Shown here in pieces: positions 7,770-15,016 of a stretch of 20,333 nt of DNA. The stretch is from Phycisphaerae bacterium (lineage in GTDB: Bacteria > Planctomycetota > Phycisphaerae > UBA1845 > UTPLA1), in assembly GCA_016935885.1 (NCBI GenBank), contig JAFGQA010000276.1, positions 1-20,333 of the forward strand, given 5' to 3'. The position numbers were made by a program, and so were the translations under genes. The notes under the pieces were generated by a model, which saw nothing but the letters and a program-made list of their open reading frames with translations, made no database searches and was not told where the DNA came from. Within the stretch, counting starts at the first letter, position 1. Each line of letters starts with the position of its first letter.

Positions 7770-8096
7770 ATGTTGTCTTTCATGCCTCACCAGGTAAATC
7801 GGCCGAAGCGGTGGGCCGCGGTCGGGGCTCGAGTCGCGATAGCCTGTCTGCTGTCGCTGGCCCTGCTGAGCAGTACCTGGCTCCTGGCGATTCACAAGGC
7901 AGGGCATTGCGACGGTTCTCACGATTCATGCCCATTGTGCGTTCCGGCGGCCATGGGTTGGACGGCCCCGCCACAGAACGCCCCCCTCTTCTTAACGGTC
8001 CTGGTTATCGCTTCCCCCACTCTGCAATGGGAATGCCCACGGCATGTCTCCATTTACAGCCATTCTCCCCGCGGCCCACCTTTCGCGTCTGTCTGA
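7770..8096 (+). CDS. Small His/Cys-rich membrane protein (DUF2946-like) of the metal cluster
   Basis: This 108-residue protein has a strong hydrophobic segment at about 20-41, which could be a signal anchor or signal peptide. A compact metal-ligand cluster follows: H42, H46, C47, H51, C54 and C57 (HKAGHC...HDSCPLC). A second hydrophobic patch lies at about 72-83, and the C-terminus has a RGPP motif. A hydrophobic start, an H...CxxC core and a closing R-x-PP are features I associate with DUF2946-type small proteins found next to metal or TonB transport genes. The family assignment is a resemblance, not a proof. Its place at the head of a metal-uptake cluster fits a periplasmic metal-handling role. 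The ribosome site is weak; ATG 7782 is an alternative start. Confidence 0.6.
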   Translation: MLSFMPHQVNRPKRWAAVGARVAIACLLSLALLSSTWLLAIHKAGHCDGSHDSCPLCVPAAMGWTAPPQNAPLFLTVLVIASPTLQWECPRHVSIYSHSPRGPPFASV

Positions 8097-8303
8097 CGGT
8101 CTGTTTTCCATCTCAGGGACTATTCCGAATCTGCCCTCGGGGGGGGATCTGCGCGGACTGAGGCCGGCGGATCGGGGGCCTTGGGATGGGATCTCGGTTC
8201 AGCTCTAACTGACAGTTGGCGCACGCGCCGTGTCCGATGGCTCCCCGGTTCGGAACCACACGAACGCGGGAATGGTGGCACGCGCTGCGAGGGAGATCTA
8301 CAT

Positions 8304-9653
8304 ATGAGACCGAACGTCCTTCTCGGTGGATCGATCCCGCTGGTCCTTTGCCTCGGGACCATCGCGGCCGGGGCACCGCCGGGAGAAACCTCCGTCGACG
8401 ACGTCAGGGCGCTCCGCGAGGAGATTGCCCTGATGCGACAAGAAATGAGGGAGCAGAGGCAACACTACAACGAGGAGTTGGCCAAGCTGCGCAGCGAGGT
8501 TGATCGCCTTCGATCCTCGTCTCGTTCGGCCGCTGGGCCCACAGAGCCTGTCGATCAGGAGCCCGAGGATGAGCTAGACGCGTTGATCCAGGACCTCACC
8601 GAGCAGGGCGTCATGGGCAAAGAAGAACCAGGATTCCTTGAATCCGTCGGCCGGGCCTTCCAGAGCGCCAATCCCGACATCAGCCTCATTGGCGATTTCA
8701 TCGGGCACTATTCGAGCAACGAGGGCAACCCGTTCGACGACGAGTTCCTGTTTCGCCACTTGGAGCTTGGAGTTTCGGGGAACATCGACCCCTATGCGCG
8801 GGCGGATGTGTTCATCGGCCTCGGCCAGCACGCGGACGGCGACTGGCACATCCACCTTGGAGAAGGATACGTGACGTTCTTGACCTTGCCGTACGATTTG
8901 CAGCCCCGGATCGGGCGGTTCAGGTCCAGCTTCGGCAAGGCCAATCCGCAACACCTGCATGCCCTGCCCTGGGTCGAGTATCCGTTGGTAATCCACAATT
9001 ACTTTGGGGACGAGGGCCTGTCGGGGGATGGGGTCGGCGTAAGTTGGCTGGTGCCCAATCCGTGGGACAAGTACATCGAGCTCACCTACGAGGTCATCAA
9101 CAACGACAACTCGCTCTTTGCGGGCGAGGAGACCGACGACTTCGTTCATCTCGCTCACCTGAAGAACTTCTTCGATCTGTCCGACGCTTCGACGCTGGAA
9201 CTGGGGGCCAGCTTCGCCACGGCGCCGAACGACGAGGGCCACGGCGGAAACCGCACCGTGGTCGAAGGCCTCGACATCACGTATAAGTGGCGGCCGCCGG
9301 AGGCGGGCCACTACAAATCGTTCCTGTGGCAAACCGAGCTCCTTGCCGCCCAGGCCGACCTGCATGGGGGACAGGAAACGAGTTGGGGCATGTATAGCGC
9401 CGCGGACTACCAGTTCGCCCGTCGCTGGGTCGTGGGGGCCAGGTACGACTATTCGCAGATGCCCTACAGCTCCAGCCGGCACGAGCACGGTTACTCCGCG
9501 TACCTGACGTTCTTGCAGAGCCATTATCTGCTCATGCGACTGGGCTACATGTACACCGACCGGAACTTCCGGCTGTACGGCGACAAGGGCGAGCACGAGG
9601 TTTTCCTCCAGTGCATCTTTAACCTTGGCCCGCATCGGGCACATAAGTACTAG
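8304..9653 (+). CDS. Outer-membrane beta-barrel (porin-like) protein of the zinc-uptake cluster
   Basis: The start at ATG 8304 (449 residues) is set by GGGAG about 9 bases upstream and gives a clean signal peptide (cleavage after about residue 23). A coiled-coil stretch (about 30-75, repeated Glu/Gln/Arg heptads) and an acidic linker follow. From about residue 110 the sequence alternates polar and hydrophobic residues with many aromatics (NPDISLIGDF, RHLELGVSGNIDPYARADVFI, RIGRFRSSFGKANPQH). It ends in a run of amphipathic strands, as in outer-membrane barrels. Proteins of this type occur beside Znu-type transporters, so passage of zinc or a zinc chelate through the outer membrane is a fair inference. 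The final residue is Tyr rather than the common Phe. The next gene starts 179 bases on. Confidence 0.75.
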   Translation: MRPNVLLGGSIPLVLCLGTIAAGAPPGETSVDDVRALREEIALMRQEMREQRQHYNEELAKLRSEVDRLRSSSRSAAGPTEPVDQEPEDELDALIQDLTEQGVMGKEEPGFLESVGRAFQSANPDISLIGDFIGHYSSNEGNPFDDEFLFRHLELGVSGNIDPYARADVFIGLGQHADGDWHIHLGEGYVTFLTLPYDLQPRIGRFRSSFGKANPQHLHALPWVEYPLVIHNYFGDEGLSGDGVGVSWLVPNPWDKYIELTYEVINNDNSLFAGEETDDFVHLAHLKNFFDLSDASTLELGASFATAPNDEGHGGNRTVVEGLDITYKWRPPEAGHYKSFLWQTELLAAQADLHGGQETSWGMYSAADYQFARRWVVGARYDYSQMPYSSSRHEHGYSAYLTFLQSHYLLMRLGYMYTDRNFRLYGDKGEHEVFLQCIFNLGPHRAHKY

Positions 9654-9683
9654 ACATGGAGCGCAGCATGGTCACGAAACGGA

Positions 9684-9765
9684 CTCTCACGCGAAGGCGC
9701 AGAGGCGCGGAAGAAGACAAGGCAAGGCTTCTCCGCTCTCTGCGCCCTCTGCGCCTCTGCGAGAG
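9684..9765. repeat. Palindromic repeat of the CGCAGAGGCGCAGAG type
   Basis: The left arm (9684-9711) and right arm (9731-9765) are inverted copies built on GGCGCAGAGG / CCTCTGCGCC, with small offsets, around a loop of about 20 bases. A strong hairpin would form in the RNA between the porin-like and binding-protein genes. A single-arm copy lies at about 10877-10908. Repeats of this look are scattered in intergenic DNA of several bacterial groups and are probably non-autonomous or REP-like. Confidence 0.65.
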
Positions 9766-9832
9766 CTTTCTTCCGGGCATTCCCCATGTTGATGGCCAGT
9801 GCGCTCTCCAACACTGATTCGGAGGCAAAACA

Positions 9833-10876
9833 ATGCGAATCAGCCTACAACGATGTCTCCTGATTGCCACCGCATGGAGCTTGGCAATGCCGCCGGGCAC
9901 TGCGGAGGCCGAACAAGGGCTGCGGATCGTCACCACGACGACCGATCTGGCCGCCATCGCGCGGGCCATCGGTGGTGACAAGGTCGAGGTCACGCCGTTA
10001 GCCACTGGCCGCGAAGATCCACACTTCATCGCCGCCAAGCCCAGCTACATGATGGCGGCCCGCAAGGCCGATTTGTGGATCCGTGTCGGACTCGAGCTGG
10101 AGATCGGATACGAGGAGCTGATCCTCGATGGATCGCGCAACAGCAAGATCCGCATCTCCACGCCGGGCCACCTCGATGCCTCCGAGGGCATCTTGCGGCT
10201 CGAGGTCCCCACCCAGAAGATCGACCGCTCGATGGGCGACATTCATCCGTTGGGCAATCCACACTACTGGACCGATCCGCTTAACGGGCGCATCGTCGCC
10301 AAGAACATCGGTAACCGCCTGTCCCAGCTCGCGCCGGAGCACGCGGCGTATTTCACGGAGAGGACAAAGGCCTTCCAGCGACAATTGGACGAGCGGATGT
10401 TCGGGCCCGAGCTCGTGGCCAAGATCGGCGGCGGCAAGCTGTGGGCACTGCTGCTGAAGGACCGATTGGACGCCGTGCTGAGCGAGCCCGGGCAGCCTCC
10501 GCTCGGCGGCTGGCTGGCGGTCATGCGCCCGCACGCCGGGAAGAAGATCATCACGTACCACCGAAGTTGGAGCTACTTCGCCCATCGGTTCGGGCTGATC
10601 GTGGCGGACGAGTTGGAGCCGAAGCCAGGCATCCCCCCGAGCCCCGGCCACGTAGCCGCGGTCATCAAGCGCGTCCAGGCCGATCAAATAAGGGCCCTGC
10701 TGATGGAGCCGTTCTATAGTCGAAAAGCCCCCGATCTGGTTGCGTCCCAGACCGGCATCACCGTCGTCGAGTGCGCGAACACTGTAGGCGGCCAGCCCGA
10801 GGCCACCGACTACTTGACGATGTTGGACAACGTGGTTGCCCGTGTGTCGGCGGCGTTTGAAAAAGGACCGGAATAG
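9833..10876 (+). CDS. znuA: Metal ABC transporter substrate-binding protein (ZnuA type, probably zinc)
   Basis: This 347-residue protein has a signal peptide (cleavage near residue 26) and belongs to the cluster A-I / family 9 metal-binding proteins. Likely ligands are H64 (in EDPHF), H144 in the signature IHPLGNPHYWTDP, H243 (in TYHRSW) and an acidic residue such as E292 (MEPFYS). It should capture zinc or manganese in the periplasm and hand it to the permease. Zinc is favoured because the neighbouring permease has a His-rich loop. Unlike typical E. coli ZnuA, it lacks a His-rich acidic loop of its own. The start has a strong GGAGG 7 bases upstream. It follows a palindromic repeat and lies 40 bases before the permease gene. 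Confidence 0.9.
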   Translation: MRISLQRCLLIATAWSLAMPPGTAEAEQGLRIVTTTTDLAAIARAIGGDKVEVTPLATGREDPHFIAAKPSYMMAARKADLWIRVGLELEIGYEELILDGSRNSKIRISTPGHLDASEGILRLEVPTQKIDRSMGDIHPLGNPHYWTDPLNGRIVAKNIGNRLSQLAPEHAAYFTERTKAFQRQLDERMFGPELVAKIGGGKLWALLLKDRLDAVLSEPGQPPLGGWLAVMRPHAGKKIITYHRSWSYFAHRFGLIVADELEPKPGIPPSPGHVAAVIKRVQADQIRALLMEPFYSRKAPDLVASQTGITVVECANTVGGQPEATDYLTMLDNVVARVSAAFEKGPE

Positions 10877-10908
10877 CTCACGCGACGCTCGCAGAGGCGC
10901 AGAGAGGA
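10877..10908 (+). repeat. Single-arm copy of the CGCAGAGGCGCAGAG repeat at the permease ribosome site
   Basis: The 40-base gap between the binding-protein and permease genes is almost entirely a half copy of the palindrome at 9684-9765 (CTCACGCG...GCAGAGGCGCAGAGAGG). Its end supplies the AGAGGAG ribosome-binding site of the permease gene. The repeat arm has therefore been co-opted, or has inserted just upstream of the start. Confidence 0.55.
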
Positions 10909-10916
10909 GATGACTC

Positions 10917-11939
10917 GTGGAGAGGTTGTCCGAATCGCTTCCACTGCTTGTGCTGCCATTCGCCGCGTGCGTCGTGATCGCCTCGCTGCATTGCTACATG
11001 GGGCTCCACGTGATCAAGCGAGGCGTGATCTTCGTGGACCTCGCGCTGGCCCAGTGCGCAGCGCTCGGCGCGGCCGTGGCCCTGTTCGCGCTGCCACACG
11101 TTTGTGACGAGCCAGGCCACCACCCTGGCCACGAAGCAATCTCGGCCGTCACCACCGAAGCGCAACTGGCCGAACAACTGGACCTCGAAGACAGCGACAA
11201 CGGGGAACCTCTGCAACCCGCACCGCACGGCAGCGAGGCCAGTCACAACGATGCTCATACGGACGCGCACCATGCCGGGCATCCGTGGTTCACCTACGCC
11301 ACGTCCGTATTCTTCGCCATGCTGGGGGCCGTCGTGTTGTCGCTCACCAGGCTGCGAGACGACCGCATCCCGCACGAGGCCATCATCGGCATCATCTTCG
11401 TCGTCAGCGCAGCGCTAACGGTGTTGATCCTTAGCAAAGCCCCCCACGGACACGAGAAGATGGAGGCCATGCTGATCGGCAGCATCTTGTTCGTCAGCCG
11501 GGAGCGCGTGACGCAAATGCTGCTGCTCTATGTGGCGCTCGGTGTCTTCCACTTCGTGTTCCGTGAGCGGTTTATAAGCATATCAAAGGACATCGCCGCG
11601 GCGGATCATGCCGGTCGCCGCGTCAGGCTTTGGGATTGTCTGTTCTATGGGTCCTTCGCCCTAATGGTTACACAATCGGTGAGCATCGGGGGCGTGTTTG
11701 TTGTCTTCAGCTTTCTGATCATACCTGCGGCCTGCGCGGCACTTTTCACCGACCGCTTCGGCACGCAACTGGTCATCGCCTGGCTGGTTGCCTTGTTCAC
11801 AGCGCTGGCGGGACTATTCCTCTCCGCCGTCGGGGACATGCCGACGGGGTCGTCGTTGGTCAGTTGTTTTGGGGCCGTGCTCGCGGTTTGTGCCGTTCTG
11901 AGTACACCTCTACGGAGAAAACGCAAGGGAGCTTTCTAA
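10917..11939 (+). CDS. znuB: Metal ABC transporter permease (ZnuB type) with His-rich loop
   Basis: The protein has 340 residues and starts at GTG, with AGAGGAG just upstream. It is a hydrophobic family-3 (ZnuB/MntB) permease with the typical GLHVIKRGVIFVDLALAQCAALGAA segment early (29-53), an IGIIFVVSAAL stretch, and a SIGGVFVVFSFLIIPAACA segment near the end. Between the first helices and about residue 123 lies an unusual loop (about 61-123) with roughly a dozen His and many acidic residues (for example HHPGH, HNDAHTDAHHAGH). This loop is probably periplasmic and able to bind zinc. Family members usually have a short loop here and are about 270 residues long. The gene should work with the binding protein upstream and an ATPase, but no ATPase gene is in the window. 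Confidence 0.9.
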   Translation: MERLSESLPLLVLPFAACVVIASLHCYMGLHVIKRGVIFVDLALAQCAALGAAVALFALPHVCDEPGHHPGHEAISAVTTEAQLAEQLDLEDSDNGEPLQPAPHGSEASHNDAHTDAHHAGHPWFTYATSVFFAMLGAVVLSLTRLRDDRIPHEAIIGIIFVVSAALTVLILSKAPHGHEKMEAMLIGSILFVSRERVTQMLLLYVALGVFHFVFRERFISISKDIAAADHAGRRVRLWDCLFYGSFALMVTQSVSIGGVFVVFSFLIIPAACAALFTDRFGTQLVIAWLVALFTALAGLFLSAVGDMPTGSSLVSCFGAVLAVCAVLSTPLRRKRKGAF

Positions 11940-11940
11940 C

Positions 11941-12165
11941 ATGAGTCGCTGCAAGAAGAGTCTGGCAACCCTGATGGCGGTCTGCTTCCTGTCCGCCGGG
12001 ACGGGATGCACCACCGATGTAACGGGCGAACTCGCGACCATCACAGGCGGCTTCGTGGGCGACGTCGTCTCTACGCTCGCGACCGGATACCTTCGGCTCG
12101 TCCTGGGCCTGGAAGCCGACGCCGACGAACAGGCCGCCGCGTCGATGCACGAGCACGAGCACTAA
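11941..12165 (+). CDS. Small putative lipoprotein with His-rich tail
   Basis: The 74-residue product starts one base after the permease stop, with AAGGGAG placed as ribosome site, so it belongs to the same operon. A basic N-terminus and hydrophobic stretch end in SAGTGC, a non-ideal lipobox with C23 as the likely lipidated residue. A short mixed region with a hydrophobic helix follows (about 33-57). The end is acidic and His-rich (MHEHEHEH-like, final residues HEHEH). I do not know a named family. The tail and context suggest periplasmic metal binding or accessory assembly for the transporter. Confidence 0.65.
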   Translation: MSRCKKSLATLMAVCFLSAGTGCTTDVTGELATITGGFVGDVVSTLATGYLRLVLGLEADADEQAAASMHEHEH

Positions 12166-12224
12166 GCCGGACTGGGCTACGTCTGAACAGTCGACAACCA
12201 CGGTTGCCACGGGCAGCTTGGTGC

Positions 12225-12595
12225 CACTGGCAGCTTGCCTGCCAGTGCGTATGCTCCATGCCTAGCTTGGTATCATTGGCAGCTTGTCTGCCAGTGTGTA
12301 TGCCCCATGCGCCCATAAGAGAGACCGCACGGGCGGACAAGCCGCCGTACATGTTTGACGTTCAAACCGGGTGGCATGGGTAACGAACGACACGCCCCAC
12401 AGGGGCGGGTCGTTCATTACCCGTGAGTACAGGCTCGAATGGATGCCCACGGGTAAGCTCCGCCGCCGCTGGCGGCTCCGCTTACCCATGCCACCCCGCC
12501 AAACACGTACTCGCCTGCCCGTGCGTCCATCATGTGTGCGAGCACTGGCGGACAAGCCGCCGGTGGCACACACGCGGACAAGCCGCCAAGTGGCA
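12225..12595. repeat. Five copies of a short stem-loop repeat (CACTGGCRG, 5-base loop, CYGCCAGTG)
   Basis: Copies lie at 12225-12247, 12274-12296, 12332-12346 (core only), 12543-12565 and about 12574-12595 (degenerate). The stem is 9 bp in the full copies, with G-T wobbles where the arms differ (compensating changes). The loop is CTTGY in the first two copies and ACAAG in the others, so the family occurs in both orientations. This looks like a REP-like palindromic family rather than a CRISPR, because the spacing is irregular and there are no equal-length spacers. Confidence 0.7.
12369..12496. repeat. Composite palindrome: outer 15-bp inverted repeat holding two hairpins
   Basis: The outer arms are perfect over 15 bases (12369-12383 and 12482-12496, core GGTGGCATGGGTAA). 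Inside, hairpin A pairs 12378-12398 with 12402-12422 (19 of 21 positions identical as an inverted repeat, 3-base loop). Hairpin B pairs 12451-12467 with 12471-12487 (14 pairs with a 3-base mismatch). The outer arms overlap both inner hairpins, so alternative folds are possible. Confidence 0.7.
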
Positions 12596-12632
12596 CGCAC
12601 ACTGTTCAAACATGATCAGAACCGGCTTAATT

Positions 12633-12772
12633 CTACAGCGCAAAGCAATTGGTCATCGGGTCCAAGAGCCCCCGACCTTGGTCGGGGGGTGGCTGTGCAG
12701 CCCGTTTGAGCGTGCCCCCCGACCAAGGTCGGGGGCTCTTGGGACTTCCAACACGACGACCTTGCGCTGTAG
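12633..12772. repeat. 140-base nested palindrome with 11-bp terminal inverted repeats (MITE-like)
   Basis: The ends are perfect inverted repeats, CTACAGCGCAA (12633-12643) and TTGCGCTGTAG (12762-12772). Further in, about 28 bases (CCAAGAGCCCCCGACC...GGGGGG, starting at 12661) are repeated inverted in the right half, ending with CTCTTGG. Each of these inner arms contains its own palindrome CCCCCGACC-TT/AA-GGTCGGGGG. The whole unit can fold as one long hairpin or as two separate ones. It has no coding capacity. This design fits a miniature inverted-repeat element, but I could not identify a flanking target-site duplication. Confidence 0.65.
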
Positions 12773-12818
12773 GGTCAACCGCCTTGTCACGGGCTCTGCC
12801 TTCCTGTAGAAACAGGGC

Positions 12819-14996
12819 ATGAAGGCGAAACTCCTGACCGTCGCGTTATTCACGGGGATGTATGTCTGTCCGGCGTCCGCGCAACAGGCTGATGCGTTGG
12901 ATGAAGCCCTGTCGCTCGTGGGCATGCGCCGGGCTGATATCGGGTGGAGGCCGAAGGCCTGGTGGCCCAAGTTCCCGGCGGATATCCCTTACAAGCTCCG
13001 GGCGTTCGACAGCCTTTTCGCCCGGCCGCTTGACACGATTACCTACACGCGGCTCCTCGGCCACGCGGCAAGAACGCATCTCGACCCGGCGACCGTGGAT
13101 AAGGACGCCGGTCGCGGGACAACGAACCTTTACCACGCCGTGCACATCCTCGGGATCAATCCGAAGTTTGGCGCCCTGCGCGGTTACGCGACGAATCTCA
13201 CGAAGGAGGAGACGCCGCTCGACCAGGCAATCTTGAACATTCATCGCGCCGCCGGCCGAACGATCAAGCCGTTTACATTCGACATGGAATTGCCCTATCC
13301 CAAGCTTACGGAGGACATCACGGAGGCCGTGCAGGTTGTGCCGGAATCGGCACGCCCCATCCTCGGCCGGCTGGTCATGAACATCATCGATGCCCACCGT
13401 TGGGCCGAACTGGCCTTCCGCAACGTCGACGCCCGCCATCGCACCATCGTCGCCCGCCGGTTCGAGGTCGGCCACGAACAGGTCGACGCCTACGATTACT
13501 GCCCCGAATTCGACGACCTTGCCCAAACACTGGACCAGGCCAGCCTGTGGTACGCGGGCGAGAAGTGCGTCCAGGCACTCGATGACGCCCGGGTGGCGCT
13601 TGGCAAACTCGACGAGCTGAAGCGGGTTCCGCCGTTCGCCTTCGACTGGCAGTCTCCGTGGGGCTGGGTTCGTGTCCACGGCGGCGGCGATGACGAGATC
13701 GACGGCAACGACGCCCTGCTGATTGTGGATCTCGGCGGCAACGACCGCTACACCGGCGGCGTGGCGGCTTCAACCGCGAACCGACCGATCGGCCTGTTGC
13801 TCGACTGCGGCGGCAACGATCGCTATGAATCCACCGAGCCGGCCCAGGGCGCCGGCATGTGCGGCATCGGCATCCTTCTCGATGCTGGGGGCGACGACGA
13901 GTATAAGGCCGACCACTATGCCCAAGGTGTGGGTCAGTTCGGCTTAGGCGTCTGTGCGGACCTCGGCGGCAGCGATCATTACTTCGTCAAGTTCAACGGC
14001 CAGGGCTGCGGCTACTTCGGCGTCGGCCTGATGTTCGACTGCGACGGCGACGACGAATACACGCTATATGCGGATGGGCAGGGGCTGGGCGGCGTCAGTG
14101 GCATCGGCGTTCTGGCCGACCGCAATGGCGACGACAACTATACTGCCGTGCGCGACTCCAAGATTACCGGTCGGCCCTCGTATCACTCGCCGGACGAGCA
14201 GATCACCGTCAGCAACGCGCAGGGCTGCGCGATGGGCCGGCGCGGCGACGGGTCCGACGGCCACAGTTGGGCCGGCGGCCTTGGCGCGTTGATCGACGTG
14301 GAAGGCAACGACAAGTACACCTCCGGCAGTTGGACGATGGGGACCGGCTACTGGTTCGGCATCGGCCTGTTGTACGAAGGCGGTGGCGACGACGAATACC
14401 GCGGCGTCTGCTATTCGCAGGGCACCGGTGCCCACTTCTGCATCGGCGCCCTTGTCGACGAAGCCGGTAACGACAAGCACCTCGCCGAGGAGACGTCGAA
14501 CATGTGCATCGGCTGGGGCCACGACTTCACCATCGCCCTGCACGTCGACATCGGCGGTGACGACATCTACGACGTCAAGAAGCACGGCATCAGCTACAAC
14601 ATCAACCGTTGCGTGACCGCCGTCATCGATATTGGCGGGGATGACACCTATCGCGCCGACGGCAGCGAGCGAGGCGAAGGCGAGAACAAGCCAGGCATGG
14701 CCAAGGTGGACGAGAAGTTCGATATGGGTGACGCGGAAAGACCGGTCCCGGGCATCTACTTCGCCGACGCCACCTCCGTCGCCCTGTTCCTCGACGTCGG
14801 CGGCAAGGACACCTACTGGTCCGGCAACAAGAACAACAGCCACTGGCTTGACGAACAGGATTCCCCCAACTGGAAGACGCGGAATTTCAGCGTCGGTGTG
14901 GATCGTGCCGACGGCACGGTCCGTTTTGTCCCGATTCCTGAAAAGCCGGCGCCGGGGGCGATAACCAGGAACTCGGAGCGGGCGCGTGAGTTTTGA
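12819..14996 (+). CDS. Secreted protein with about twelve GG[ND]DxY repeats, probable beta-solenoid
   Basis: This 725-residue protein has a signal peptide (cleavage near residue 21). Residues 22-290 form a mixed domain with no motif I recognise. From about 300 to 666 the pattern D-x-G-G-[ND]-D-x-[YH] recurs about twelve times (for example D304-Y311, D329-Y336, D355-Y362, D381-Y388, D407-Y414, D577-Y584, D604-Y611, D659-Y666). The usual spacing is 25-27 residues and each copy is preceded by G-x-G-[IV]-x-L/A. This regular, Gly/Asp-rich pattern suggests a solenoid with stacked Asp residues that might bind calcium, loosely like RTX repeats but with a longer period. No enzyme signature was seen. 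The ribosome site is poor, with AGGG only 1 base from the ATG. I do not recognise a named family. Confidence 0.8.
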   Translation: MKAKLLTVALFTGMYVCPASAQQADALDEALSLVGMRRADIGWRPKAWWPKFPADIPYKLRAFDSLFARPLDTITYTRLLGHAARTHLDPATVDKDAGRGTTNLYHAVHILGINPKFGALRGYATNLTKEETPLDQAILNIHRAAGRTIKPFTFDMELPYPKLTEDITEAVQVVPESARPILGRLVMNIIDAHRWAELAFRNVDARHRTIVARRFEVGHEQVDAYDYCPEFDDLAQTLDQASLWYAGEKCVQALDDARVALGKLDELKRVPPFAFDWQSPWGWVRVHGGGDDEIDGNDALLIVDLGGNDRYTGGVAASTANRPIGLLLDCGGNDRYESTEPAQGAGMCGIGILLDAGGDDEYKADHYAQGVGQFGLGVCADLGGSDHYFVKFNGQGCGYFGVGLMFDCDGDDEYTLYADGQGLGGVSGIGVLADRNGDDNYTAVRDSKITGRPSYHSPDEQITVSNAQGCAMGRRGDGSDGHSWAGGLGALIDVEGNDKYTSGSWTMGTGYWFGIGLLYEGGGDDEYRGVCYSQGTGAHFCIGALVDEAGNDKHLAEETSNMCIGWGHDFTIALHVDIGGDDIYDVKKHGISYNINRCVTAVIDIGGDDTYRADGSERGEGENKPGMAKVDEKFDMGDAERPVPGIYFADATSVALFLDVGGKDTYWSGNKNNSHWLDEQDSPNWKTRNFSVGVDRADGTVRFVPIPEKPAPGAITRNSERAREF

Positions 14997-15016
14997 GCAG
15001 ACGTGGGAAGTACGAC

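Larger units (their letters stand above)
12166..12818. other. Repeat-filled intergenic region
   Basis: There is no credible gene in these 650 bases. Almost the whole stretch is made of palindromic repeats, listed separately: five copies of a short stem-loop family, a composite palindrome at 12369-12496, and a nested palindrome at 12633-12772. An inverted pair CATGTTTGA (12350-12358) and TCAAACATG (12606-12614) brackets the central part. A last small stem, CCTGT/ACAGG, lies just before the next gene's start at about 12804-12816. Confidence 0.7.

Noticed and set aside
8574..9644. Long minus-strand frame of 356 codons opposite the porin-like gene
   Set aside because: It mirrors the real gene in GC-rich DNA. 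The plus-strand product has a signal peptide, ribosome site and barrel-like pattern, while the mirror product has none.
12225..12595. CRISPR array
   Set aside because: The repeats are palindromic, occur in both orientations, vary in sequence and have irregular spacing. There are no cas genes and no equal-length spacers.
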